Of a stretch of DNA of 17,586 bases, positions 1 through 8,549 are shown one piece after another. The stretch comes from CAZKUR01 sp964556005 (GTDB taxonomy: Bacteria; Bacteroidota; Ignavibacteria; Ignavibacteriales; Ignavibacteriaceae). Each line of letters starts with the position of its first letter. Within the stretch, counting starts at the first letter, position 1. The DNA is taken from the NCBI GenBank assembly GCA_964556005.1, contig CAZKUR010000084.1, positions 1-17,586 of the forward strand. The letters are read 5' to 3'. Both the position numbers and the translations under genes were made by a program. The notes beneath the pieces were generated by a model, which saw only the letters and a program-made list of their open reading frames with translations, ran no database searches and was not told where the DNA came from.

Positions 1-3000
1 AATGTTCAAACTGCCTGCTCAACTTCTATTGTAGCTGTTCATCTTGCCTGCCAGAGTTTGCTAACTGAGGAGTCGGATATGGCAATTGCAGGGGCAGTGT
101 CGGTGAAAGCTCCTCATACAGCAGGTTATATTTGTGACGGCGGCGGAATTGTATCCCCCGATGCCCATGTACGGGCATTTGATAAAAAAGCGAATGGGAC
201 TGTGTTCGGAAGCGGATGTGGTATTGTTGTATTGAAGAGGCTTTCAGATGCCGTTAAAGATAACGACACAATTCATGCAGTGATTAAGGGAAGCGCAATT
301 AATAATGATGGTTCGGAGAAAGCAGGTTATACGGCACCAAGTGTGAACAGGCAGGCAAATGCAGTAATTGAAGCACTCTCGCTGGCAGATGTTGATGCAA
401 AAACAATTACTTATGTTGAGGCTCATGGGTCGGGTACTCCGCTCGGCGATCCGATTGAACTTGCAGCGTTAACAAAAGCTTTTAGAAATTCTACCGATGA
501 TAAAAAATTCTGTGCTATAGGATCTGTTAAAACAAATTTTGGCCATCTTGATGCTGCTGCAGGAATTGCCGGATTAATCAAGACTATACTTTCACTTAAG
601 AATAAAAAAATCCCGCCAAGTATTAATTATTCGGAACCAAATCCGGAAATTGACTTTGAAAGCAGCCCATTTTTTGTAGCGGAAAAACTATCGGACTGGA
701 AAAGTGTGGGTCCAAGAAGGTCCGGCGTAATGTCTACCGGTATGGGAGGGACAAATGCATTTTTAATTTTAGAAGAAGCTCCTTTAACAAATAGTAATGT
801 TCAATCCGAATTGCCAAATTTATTAATTTTATCTGCAAAGAGTGAACCGGCACTTGATCAATCAACAATGGAATTGAAAGGATTTTTAGAGAAAAATGAT
901 GATGTAGAAATTAGAGATGCAGCTTATACATTACAACAAGGACGCAAAACATTTGATCACCGGCGATTCCTTGTTTGTAAAGATAGAAAAGATGCGATTG
1001 AAACTTTAAATCAGAAAAATTCCAAGCGAACATTTTCAGGCAAAATTCAAAATAGTTCAAAGCGGTCTGTAATATTTTTATTTCCGGGAATAGGCGATCA
1101 CTATGTTGGTATGGGCTATGACCTATATCAAAATGTAAAAGCTTTTAAAGAAGTAGTTGACGAATGTGCTTCTATACTAAACAATTATATAGATACTGAT
1201 ATAAGAGAAGTTCTTTATCCAAAAGATTACGTTAGAACACAACCGGCAAATAGCGGCGGTATTGATCTGAAAAAAATGCTGGCAAGCAGAGTTAATAAAT
1301 CTGCCGACTTGCATACTCAAAAACTTAATCAAACATTGTATGCGCAGCCTGCACTTTTTACAATAGAATATGCACTTGCAAAATTGTGGATGAATCTCGG
1401 TATTGTTCCGGATGCTATTGTAGGACATAGCATGGGCGAATATGTTGCTGCCTGTTTGGCAGGAGTATTTTCTCTCGAAGATGCTTTAAAGGTAATCGCA
1501 GTACGAGCGAAGCTGGTAAATAATTTGACACAAGGCGCAATGCTGGCTGTTACGCTTTCGGAAAAAGAATTAATTCCTTTACTTGGAGAAGAGCTATCGA
1601 TATCGCTTATTAACTCACCTAATCTTTGTGTTGTCGCCGGTGCTGAAGAACGCATTGCCCAGTTTGAGGAAGTCCTAAAAAATAAAGGAGTACTTTACCG
1701 TCAAGTTCAGAACGCTCATGCATTCCACAGCAAAATGCTGGATCCCATTTTTAATGAATTTGTTAATGAACTAAAACAGGTAAAATTAAATTCACCTCAG
1801 ATACCATATACCTCAAATCTAACGGGAAATTGGATTTCAGAAAATGAAGCCACAAATCCGGTTTATTGGGCTAAGCATGCCACTCATACTGCCCGATTTA
1901 GTAATGCATTACAAAAAGCATGGCAGCTTAATAATAATATATTGTTAGAAATAGGTCCGGGGAATACTTTAAGTGTTTTAGCATTGCAGCATCCCGAAAG
2001 CAGAAAAACCGAAAATCCCGTAACAGTATCTTCTTTAAGACCGGTGTATGATAATCAATCTGATATAAACTACTTACTAAATAGTGTCGGTAAACTATGG
2101 TTGTCCGGAATTGAAGTAGATTGGAATAAACTTTATGAAAATGAGAAACCGAAACGAATTCCCCTTCCAACATATCCGTTTCAGAAAGAGAACTATTGGA
2201 TTGAAGAAAAACCTTCGGAAGTTGAAGAGATTAGTCAAAAGTTAAATGATAAAACAAAACGCAATGAATTTAAAGACTGGTTTTATATACCAAGCTGGAA
2301 AAGATCTGCGAAGATTGAAAAACCTGATCAAAATATTAATTCTTTGAAGAATTCAAGTTGGTTAATATTCTCTTCCGGTTCTAAATTCGAGAAGAAAGTC
2401 ATCAAAGAACTAAATGGTCTTTCATGTAAGATAATAGTTGTAAAAAGAGGAAAATCATTCTCCGTTAAAAATGATTTTGCAATTACAATCAATCAGATAA
2501 GCGAGGAAGATTATAAAAGATTATATAAGGAACTGAATAATCGAAAATTTTATCCGGACAATATTCTGCATTTTTGGAATTACGATACGGCACATAAACT
2601 TACAACCTCAAAGGAAAAACTGGAATCTTCACTTTATAATAGTATCTATAATCTGTTATTCATTGCAAAATACTTACAGACGCTGAATAAGCAGGAGCAA
2701 ATAAATCTGGGAATAGTTACAAATAATCTACATAATGTTCTTGGGGAAGAACAGTTAGCTTCACCGGAAACATCGATGATTCTTGGACCTGCCAGGGTAA
2801 TGAACAAAGAAATTCAAAACATTTTTTGCAGGTGTATCGACTTTTCAAATGAGAAAGACGTTTCAGAAAAGCATATTTACCAATTGTTAACCGAATTTAT
2901 TTCAAAAGACGGAGATGAAATTGTTGCGTATAGAGGATTCTATCGCTGGCTGCAGTCTTTTGAACAGGTTGATCTTTTAAGATATGAAAATTCTGATGAT

Positions 3001-4140
3001 ACAAAAATTAAAAAGTTAAAGCCCGGAGGTGTTTATCTTATTACCGGGGGAACCGGCGGATTGGGACTTGTTTTTGCAGAGCATTTTGCTCAAACTGAAA
3101 ACGTAAAATTAATTTTAACTAAAAAATCTGATTTTCCGGAGAGATCAAAATGGCAAGACTGGATAAAAGAAAATGCTCCTGATAATAAAACGTCTATTAT
3201 CATAAACAAAATATTAAAGATTGAAGAGCTTGGTTCAACCGTAGATGTTCAAATCCGTGATATTTCCGATGAAAACGAAACCAAATCCTTGATCGCCGAA
3301 GTAAGTAAAAAATACGGGCAAATTGATGGTGCAATTCATGCTGCCGGCAACTACGAAGATAAATTGATTTTCCAAAAAAACTTAGATTCCGTTCGTAACT
3401 TAATTTCTCCTAAGTTCTATGGAACAATCAATCTTTACAAATTTTTAAAAATTGATAAACTTGATTTCTTTGTTCTCTGTTCTTCCATTAGTTCGATAAC
3501 CCCGCCGCCAGGACAATTTGATTACAGCGCTGCAAATATTTACATGGATGCTTTCGTAAATTATTTGAATTCCTTTGGTACTTCGAATTTGATTTCTATC
3601 AATTGGTATGCGTGGAGAGAAGTTGGTATACTTCCAAATTTAAAAGTATTACCAAGTTTGGATAATTGGAAAGAAAACTTATTAGAACAAGCAATTCTTA
3701 ACGCCGACGGAGTCAAAGCATTAACGGCAATACTAAATAATACATTCTCCCAGGTAATAGTATCGCCTGAACCTTTGAAACATGATGACTTTAAAAAGTT
3801 CATTCGAACAAATTTTAAAATGAAATCAGAAGAGAACTCCGATTTTAGAGCAACTGAATCTGTCTCTTCTAAAAAAGATGATTCATCTTTATACTCTTCC
3901 CTTGATGAAGTTGAAGTTAAATTAATTTCTATTTGGCAGGAGATCTTAGGCGCAAAAGAAATTAAAAACACGGACAATTTTTTTGAACTGGGAGGCCACT
4001 CACTTTTAGCTATACAGTTGATCTCTGCCGTACGAAATTCCTTTCAGATAGGACTGGGCTTAGAGGATATTTTTAATGCGTCGACTTTTAGCGAGATGGC
4101 AAATAAAATAAATGAATTGATTTCCATTAAAGCAGTGTAG
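1..4140 (+). CDS. Type I polyketide synthase, KS(partial)-AT-KR-ACP, cut at the 5' edge
   Basis: The frame is open from base 1, so the gene begins outside the window; 1379 residues are visible. It starts inside the ketosynthase: VQTACSTS puts the active-site Cys at visible residue 6, and the two catalytic His lie in HGSGTP (residue 142) and NFGHLDAA (182). The acyltransferase has GHSMGE (Ser 477) and HAFH (573-576), the signature usually linked to malonyl-CoA. After a linker ending in LPTYPFQ comes a ketoreductase with an inactive half and a catalytic half: TGGTGGLG for NADPH (1015-1022), a Ser cluster near 1161-1165, Tyr 1175 and Asn 1179. The C-terminal acyl carrier protein has GGHSLLA (phosphopantetheine Ser 1334). 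I see no dehydratase, enoylreductase or thioesterase. The expected product is a beta-hydroxyacyl-ACP passed to the NRPS encoded 84 bases downstream. The KR lacks the A-type Trp and has YED where B-type enzymes have LDD, so its stereochemistry is only tentatively B-type. Confidence 0.95.
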   Translation, partial: NVQTACSTSIVAVHLACQSLLTEESDMAIAGAVSVKAPHTAGYICDGGGIVSPDAHVRAFDKKANGTVFGSGCGIVVLKRLSDAVKDNDTIHAVIKGSAINNDGSEKAGYTAPSVNRQANAVIEALSLADVDAKTITYVEAHGSGTPLGDPIELAALTKAFRNSTDDKKFCAIGSVKTNFGHLDAAAGIAGLIKTILSLKNKKIPPSINYSEPNPEIDFESSPFFVAEKLSDWKSVGPRRSGVMSTGMGGTNAFLILEEAPLTNSNVQSELPNLLILSAKSEPALDQSTMELKGFLEKNDDVEIRDAAYTLQQGRKTFDHRRFLVCKDRKDAIETLNQKNSKRTFSGKIQNSSKRSVIFLFPGIGDHYVGMGYDLYQNVKAFKEVVDECASILNNYIDTDIREVLYPKDYVRTQPANSGGIDLKKMLASRVNKSADLHTQKLNQTLYAQPALFTIEYALAKLWMNLGIVPDAIVGHSMGEYVAACLAGVFSLEDALKVIAVRAKLVNNLTQGAMLAVTLSEKELIPLLGEELSISLINSPNLCVVAGAEERIAQFEEVLKNKGVLYRQVQNAHAFHSKMLDPIFNEFVNELKQVKLNSPQIPYTSNLTGNWISENEATNPVYWAKHATHTARFSNALQKAWQLNNNILLEIGPGNTLSVLALQHPESRKTENPVTVSSLRPVYDNQSDINYLLNSVGKLWLSGIEVDWNKLYENEKPKRIPLPTYPFQKENYWIEEKPSEVEEISQKLNDKTKRNEFKDWFYIPSWKRSAKIEKPDQNINSLKNSSWLIFSSGSKFEKKVIKELNGLSCKIIVVKRGKSFSVKNDFAITINQISEEDYKRLYKELNNRKFYPDNILHFWNYDTAHKLTTSKEKLESSLYNSIYNLLFIAKYLQTLNKQEQINLGIVTNNLHNVLGEEQLASPETSMILGPARVMNKEIQNIFCRCIDFSNEKDVSEKHIYQLLTEFISKDGDEIVAYRGFYRWLQSFEQVDLLRYENSDDTKIKKLKPGGVYLITGGTGGLGLVFAEHFAQTENVKLILTKKSDFPERSKWQDWIKENAPDNKTSIIINKILKIEELGSTVDVQIRDISDENETKSLIAEVSKKYGQIDGAIHAAGNYEDKLIFQKNLDSVRNLISPKFYGTINLYKFLKIDKLDFFVLCSSISSITPPPGQFDYSAANIYMDAFVNYLNSFGTSNLISINWYAWREVGILPNLKVLPSLDNWKENLLEQAILNADGVKALTAILNNTFSQVIVSPEPLKHDDFKKFIRTNFKMKSEENSDFRATESVSSKKDDSSLYSSLDEVEVKLISIWQEILGAKEIKNTDNFFELGGHSLLAIQLISAVRNSFQIGLGLEDIFNASTFSEMANKINELISIKAV

Positions 4141-4224
4141 ATATTTTTACATAATAAACACGCATTCAGTAAACAATTCAAGGTTATATGGAAGTGCCTA
4201 AGATTCATAACAAGAGAAATCCGG

Positions 4225-6930
4225 ATGAATAAAAATCTTTTTTCAAATAAAACAAATAAGCTGGTTCGAAATTTTTCTTTAAAAGAAAAAATTTTGGGCA
4301 AAAGCAAAATCAAGAATAATGCTGATAATATCAGGATTGAACCTCTTTCCTTTTCACAGCAACAAATGTGGATTATTGATAAAATGCGACCGGGAAACCA
4401 CGCTTACAATTTACCTGTAGGTTGTCGATTGAAGGGAAATTTGAATATTGTAATATTAGAAAAAAGCTTTAACGAAATAATCAAGCGTCATGAAACATTA
4501 CGAACTGCATTTGGTCTGATTGATAATCAGCCCAAACAGTTAATTCATACGGAATACCAAATTAAAATTAAAACAATCAACTTGTCGGGTTATTCTAATC
4601 AAGAACTTGAAACCCAATTGAATAATTCCATTCGCGCAGAAGTAACTCGACCTTTTGATTTGACTAAACTTCCGTTAACCAGGGCGATTGTGTTCAAACT
4701 TTCTAAAGATGAATACATCTTTCTTTTAAATATTCATCATATTATAACGGATGGCTGGTCCTCTACAATAATATTTACTGAACTATCCGAACTTTATAAT
4801 AATTATTTGAAAGGAATTCCACCCAAACTACCGGATTTGCCTATCCAATATTCTGATTATGTGAATTGGCAGCTTCAGAAAAGTTGGAATCCATCGTATG
4901 ATGAACAATTAAAGTATTGGAAAGAACAACTTGGTGGAGAATTACCAAATCTGGAATTATTATCTCATAAACAAAGGCCACCAATACAATCACTTAACGG
5001 ATCAAATGAATATTTCTTCCTCTCAAAAGATTTAACACAAAACATTCAGTCTATCGGTATAAAAAATGGTTGTTCGTTTTTTATGACCATGCTTGCAATG
5101 TTCCAGGTTTTCTTAAATAAATACACAGGTATCGATGATATCATAATTGGTACTCCTATCTCCAATCGACCAAGAAAAATTGATCAAAATTTAATTGGCA
5201 ATTTTTTGAACATTGTCGCCTTAAGAACTAATTTGTCTTTTAATCATGACTTTACTTCGTTGTTGCATCACTGCCAAAAGATTACTCTTAATGCCTTGAA
5301 GAATCAAGATTTATCGTTTGAGAAAATTGTAGAACATTTAAGAATCGAAAGAGACCTTAGTAGAAACCCTGTTTTTCAGATCATGCTCCAGGTTTTCCCT
5401 AAATATTCATTTGAGTTATCCGACCTGACATACAGTCATTTCAATTTCGATCTTTGCTATTCCCAGTTCGATTTATCATTACATGTATTTGAGGTGGAAG
5501 ATGGTTACAATTGTCGGTTTGAATATAATACCGATTTGTTTGATAGACAATTTATTAAAAGGATGGCATCCAATTTTAAAAAATTAGTTAATGAAATAAT
5601 TTCGGATCCCCTAAAGAATTTGGATGAGTATTCAATTATTTCTGATGATGAAATCAGACTTTTAAGCAGCTGGAATGAAACGGATACTTTATTTTCCGAA
5701 GAAAAATGTTTTTATCAATTGTTTGAAGAACAAGTAGAAAGAAGAAATAATTGTATCGCGGTTAAATATTCAAGTGATTACCTGACATACGGTGAATTGA
5801 ATTCCAGAGCTAATAAACTTGCTAACTACTTGATTAAAAGAGGCGCACAGAAAAATTCTATCGTAGGAATAATTATCGATCGCTCAATTAATATGCTTGT
5901 CGGATTGTTAGCTGTGATGAAAGCCGGTGCGGCATATATTCCTCTTGATCCGTCGTTTCCAAGAGAACGGCTGGAATATATAGTAAAAGATTCCGGCATT
6001 AACATTCTTTTAACTGAAAAAAAGATCGACACAATAATCTCTACTTCCCAAATGAATTCAATCTATATCGATTCGGAATGGGAGATAATTAATAAAGAAG
6101 ATGAAAAAAATATTAATCTTGCTCAAATTTCTTCAGACTTAATGTATGTTATCTATACTTCCGGGTCTACGGGGAATCCGAAAGGAGTAATGATTAATCA
6201 TAGTGCTGTAACTAATTTCCTTCAATCGATGAAAAGATATCCCGGTTTTAATGAAAAAGATAATTTGTTAGCTGTTACNNNNNNNNNNNNNNNNNNNNNN
6301 NNNNNNNNNNNNNNNNNNNNNNNNNNNNNNNNNNNNNNNNNNNNNNNNNNNNNNNNNNNNNNNNNNNNNNNNNNNNNNGGATTTAGAATTGAACTTGGTG
6401 AAATTGAGACAAGATTACTTGAATTTGAAAATATCAAAGAAGCTGTGGTAATAGTTGATGAAAACCGAAGTGGTGAAAAGAAATTAGCGGCATATTTAAT
6501 TCTTAAGAAAAAGGGTGGGATAGATATAAATTCGCTAATAACATTTTTGAAAGAAAAAATTCCCGATTATATGGTGCCGTCTTATTTTATAGAACTGGAT
6601 AAATTTCCGTTAACTCCAAACGGTAAAATTAATCGCAAAGCATTCCCTGAACCGGATGAAAATATTATCATAAAGGATGAAACAAAGGGCGATTATGGGG
6701 ATGGATTTGAAAATGAGCTTGCGGTAATTTGGAAAGATATACTAGAAATAAAAAAAATTAGTAATTCGGATAATTTTTTTGCGGTAGGCGGTACTTCACT
6801 ATTGGCAATTCAGTTGATTTATAAATTGAACGAGAAGTTTGAGATCGATTTACCTGTGAGTATAATTTTTGATTCTCCTACAATAAATAAGCTTTCTGCC
6901 GAAATCAAAAAAACAAAAAAACTTTCCTAA
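4225..6930 (+). CDS. Nonribosomal peptide synthetase module, C-A-PCP, with an assembly gap inside the A domain
   Basis: The 901-codon frame includes about 33 undetermined codons. A condensation domain starts near residue 40 (PLSFSQQQMW) and has HHIITDG (His 171-172, Asp 176), the active motif; it would join the PKS-made acyl group to an aminoacyl thioester. The adenylation domain begins near residue 490 and shows YTSGSTGNPKG (A3, about 644-654). Sequence is then lost, and resumes at GFRIELGEIE (A8, from 719 in window numbering) and PLTPNGKINRKAFP (A10, catalytic Lys 801). The peptidyl carrier protein has VGGTSLLA (Ser 858). Core motifs A4 to A7, including almost all substrate-code residues, are missing, so the amino acid cannot be predicted. 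The visible parts plus a normal A domain would make a one-module protein of roughly 1,080 residues. The protein ends straight after the PCP, with no thioesterase or reductase. The ATG at 4225 gives a sensible 40-residue leader; an upstream ATG at 4189 is out of frame. Confidence 0.93.
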   Translation: MNKNLFSNKTNKLVRNFSLKEKILGKSKIKNNADNIRIEPLSFSQQQMWIIDKMRPGNHAYNLPVGCRLKGNLNIVILEKSFNEIIKRHETLRTAFGLIDNQPKQLIHTEYQIKIKTINLSGYSNQELETQLNNSIRAEVTRPFDLTKLPLTRAIVFKLSKDEYIFLLNIHHIITDGWSSTIIFTELSELYNNYLKGIPPKLPDLPIQYSDYVNWQLQKSWNPSYDEQLKYWKEQLGGELPNLELLSHKQRPPIQSLNGSNEYFFLSKDLTQNIQSIGIKNGCSFFMTMLAMFQVFLNKYTGIDDIIIGTPISNRPRKIDQNLIGNFLNIVALRTNLSFNHDFTSLLHHCQKITLNALKNQDLSFEKIVEHLRIERDLSRNPVFQIMLQVFPKYSFELSDLTYSHFNFDLCYSQFDLSLHVFEVEDGYNCRFEYNTDLFDRQFIKRMASNFKKLVNEIISDPLKNLDEYSIISDDEIRLLSSWNETDTLFSEEKCFYQLFEEQVERRNNCIAVKYSSDYLTYGELNSRANKLANYLIKRGAQKNSIVGIIIDRSINMLVGLLAVMKAGAAYIPLDPSFPRERLEYIVKDSGINILLTEKKIDTIISTSQMNSIYIDSEWEIINKEDEKNINLAQISSDLMYVIYTSGSTGNPKGVMINHSAVTNFLQSMKRYPGFNEKDNLLAVXXXXXXXXXXXXXXXXXXXXXXXXXXXXXXXXXXGFRIELGEIETRLLEFENIKEAVVIVDENRSGEKKLAAYLILKKKGGIDINSLITFLKEKIPDYMVPSYFIELDKFPLTPNGKINRKAFPEPDENIIIKDETKGDYGDGFENELAVIWKDILEIKKISNSDNFFAVGGTSLLAIQLIYKLNEKFEIDLPVSIIFDSPTINKLSAEIKKTKKLS
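6279..6378. other. Assembly gap (100 N)
   Basis: Exactly 100 undetermined bases, the usual placeholder for a scaffold gap of unknown size. It falls between A3 and A8 of the adenylation domain. The frame happens to continue across it, which carries no weight because the length is arbitrary. In an ordinary A domain the missing part would be about 210 residues, or roughly 640 bases, but whole modules could also be hidden here. Confidence 0.97.
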
Positions 6931-6932
6931 AA

Positions 6933-7844
6933 ATGAAAATTTTCTTAAAAGATTTCGTTAGGGTTCTAATTAGTATTGTGCTGACGCAGGAAACGGGAAA
7001 TACTATTCATTCATCACTATTTAGATTTAAAAATAAACATAAACGGATTTACAGATTAATCTACGGCAAGGCAAGTGACGAGAATATCTTCGATTGCATA
7101 TTGGGAAAGCTTAATGGAAAGTTCGATATACTAATGATTCACAGTTCACTTAATGATATGATTCCAATGTATATCGGAAATCCGGGTAAACTGCTTTCTA
7201 TGTTGGTAACATATTGTCGGCGGAATAATATTACGTTGGCAATGCCTACACTTTTTGACGGATCAAATTTTCAGGCCAAAAAATATTATGAAAACGGAAA
7301 GAACAAATTCGATGTTCGTAAAACATTTTCCGGAACGGGTATTTTATCCGAAATGTTCAGGAAAACTGAAGATGTTAAAAGAAGCATTCATCCCACACAT
7401 AGCGTTTGTGCTTTAGGGCCGTTAGCTGATGAATTAACGAAAAATCACCATCTATCAATAACAACATGCGGAGATGGGACTCCGTTTGGTGAAATGATAA
7501 AATATCGAACTATGATTTTAGGTATTGGTGCTAATGCCGATGCACTTACGCAGGTACATTCGACTGAAGATATAATGAGAGATAAATTCCCTGTACCTTT
7601 GTTTACGGATACTCTTCCCATCACTTGTCTTGATGAATTGGGAAATACCATAATTTATAATTTGAGAATCAAAAATCCGGAATATGCAATTGACGAAAGG
7701 GCGTTTCATAGGATACTAAAAAGAATGAAAATAATGGAATGGACATATAAAGGCATTCCGTTCTTTTTAACAGAAGCTAATGCTGTTACGGAAACTTTTC
7801 TTGAAGCAGCCAAAAAGGGGCAGACGATTTATAAGAGATTATAA
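6933..7844 (+). CDS. AAC(3)-family N-acetyltransferase homologue
   Basis: The 303-residue protein matches the aminoglycoside 3-N-acetyltransferase fold family (Antibiotic_NAT), which transfers an acyl group from acyl-CoA to an amine. The family blocks seen are IHSSL (69-73), AMPT (103-106), GTGILSEMFR (134-143), RSIHPTHSVCALGP (150-163), GDGTPFGEM (180-188) and LGIGANADALTQVHSTED (196-213), with the conserved His 209 and Glu 212. It is longer at the N-terminus than a minimal family member, by about 60 residues with no motif I recognise. The ATG lies two bases after the NRPS stop, so the genes are almost certainly cotranscribed and probably translationally coupled. The context favours a role in the cluster: N-acylation of the product or an intermediate, or self-protection. 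Family members in other biosynthetic pathways act on non-aminoglycoside amines, so aminoglycoside resistance should not be assumed. Family assignment is firm; substrate is unknown. Confidence 0.88.
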   Translation: MKIFLKDFVRVLISIVLTQETGNTIHSSLFRFKNKHKRIYRLIYGKASDENIFDCILGKLNGKFDILMIHSSLNDMIPMYIGNPGKLLSMLVTYCRRNNITLAMPTLFDGSNFQAKKYYENGKNKFDVRKTFSGTGILSEMFRKTEDVKRSIHPTHSVCALGPLADELTKNHHLSITTCGDGTPFGEMIKYRTMILGIGANADALTQVHSTEDIMRDKFPVPLFTDTLPITCLDELGNTIIYNLRIKNPEYAIDERAFHRILKRMKIMEWTYKGIPFFLTEANAVTETFLEAAKKGQTIYKRL

Positions 7845-8230
7845 GTTCTAAAGAAAGGAGCATTAACTTTTTCAATACTCTATTTCCGTTAAGTTTACAA
7901 CGACATTACAATAAATATAAATACCTAATTTTTTATTCAATAATTTTAATCAATATGCCACAAATCTTTTGAGTGTGTAAAATAATTGTTGAACTTAGGC
8001 CAATGCCTTATAATCGATTTTCTGTGACTTAACTATATTAATCCTTGGGCCCTTAAAGAAAAAGCGGTTTGTTAACCAACTTAAATAATCTTCGCTGACC
8101 TTTGAGCAGTCTCGTAATCAGGCCCTATTCAAGGCTAATTTAAATTTACTATGTGCAATTTTTTCAAGAAAAATAGGTAAAATGAGATTATTTCTCTTTG
8201 AGTTTGTATCTTGCTTGCGGAGTAAAAAAT
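7845..8230. other. Intergenic stretch after the biosynthetic genes
   Basis: AT-rich spacer with no intact gene. A Shine-Dalgarno-like AAAGGAG near 7853-7859 is not followed by a usable reading frame. Apart from the minus-strand open stretch at 7995-8117, I see no RNA gene, repeat or terminator after the acetyltransferase gene. Confidence 0.6.
7995..8117 (-). pseudogene. Unrecognised protein-like stretch without a start
   Basis: On the minus strand 40 codons are open before a TAA at 7995-7997. The translation looks protein-like, with DYLSWLTNRFFFKGP and INIVKSQKIDYKALA. It has no ATG or GTG, and a TGA lies immediately upstream at 8118-8120. Read one frame over, bases further upstream remain open, which could mean an old frameshift. 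I do not recognise a family. It could be a gene remnant, a fragment of a mobile element or chance. Confidence 0.25.
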
Positions 8231-8266
8231 AAACCCCGGAATTTTTCTTCGAGGGTTTTTTATTTT
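8231..8266. terminator. Rho-independent terminator-like hairpin, possibly bidirectional
   Basis: The arms AAACCC (8231-8236) and GGGTTT (8253-8258) pair, and the stem extends imperfectly through CG-AA with TTCG around a T-rich loop. A T tract interrupted by one A follows, and an A-rich run precedes, so it could stop transcription in both directions. The stem is not perfect. It could terminate the biosynthetic operon, although it sits about 390 bases beyond its last gene. Confidence 0.5.
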
Positions 8267-8283
8267 CATGGGAGAAAGGACTT

Positions 8284-8502
8284 GTAGCTCTTCATTTTTA
8301 CATCTTACATTTCAAATCCTCAGATAAGTATTATAAGGGAAGCCCGGATGATCCTCAAAGAAGACTTCATTTTCACAACATAATTGAACAAGGTTTCACT
8401 TCGAGATACAGACCGTGGGAAATAATTTATACAAAAGAATACCCTATAAAGAAACAAGCGCAAGCTACCAACAGAATTAATTTTGAAAAATCTATTCATT
8501 AA
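8284..8502 (+). pseudogene. Remnant of a small GIY-YIG endonuclease (UvrC-like family)
   Basis: The frame ending at the TAA 8500-8502 translates to a recognisable GIY-YIG domain of the short, stand-alone type: HFYILHFKSSDKYYKGS, then DPQRRLHFHN, then GFTSRYRPWEIIYTKEY. The usual N-terminal VYIL and YIG strands, the catalytic Arg region and the Glu are discernible. The open frame begins after a stop at 8230-8232 and contains no ATG, GTG or TTG ahead of the domain; the ATG at 8268 is in another frame. The C-terminus, which normally continues with an ERxIKxWKS-like helix, degenerates after QAQAT and stops early. Lack of a start plus a degraded end points to a pseudogene. The family assignment is by motif memory. 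Confidence 0.72.
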
Positions 8503-8549
8503 CCGATATTTAAATTTGGATAATTAAAATAATATCCCCAAAAAGTATC

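Noticed and set aside
1177..1655. Minus-strand open frames of 83 and 108 codons inside the PKS gene
   Set aside because: They lie opposite the strongly conserved acyltransferase domain and show no motifs; they are shadows of the coding strand.
3561..3977. 138-codon minus-strand open frame
   Set aside because: Opposite the KR-ACP part of the PKS, with no recognisable domain; a shadow frame.
6933..7844. Aminoglycoside resistance gene
   Set aside because: Only family membership is supported; the tight coupling to an NRPS gene favours a biosynthetic or self-protective role on another substrate.
7853..7900. Small gene after the AAAGGAG motif
   Set aside because: No start codon with a meaningful reading frame follows at proper spacing.
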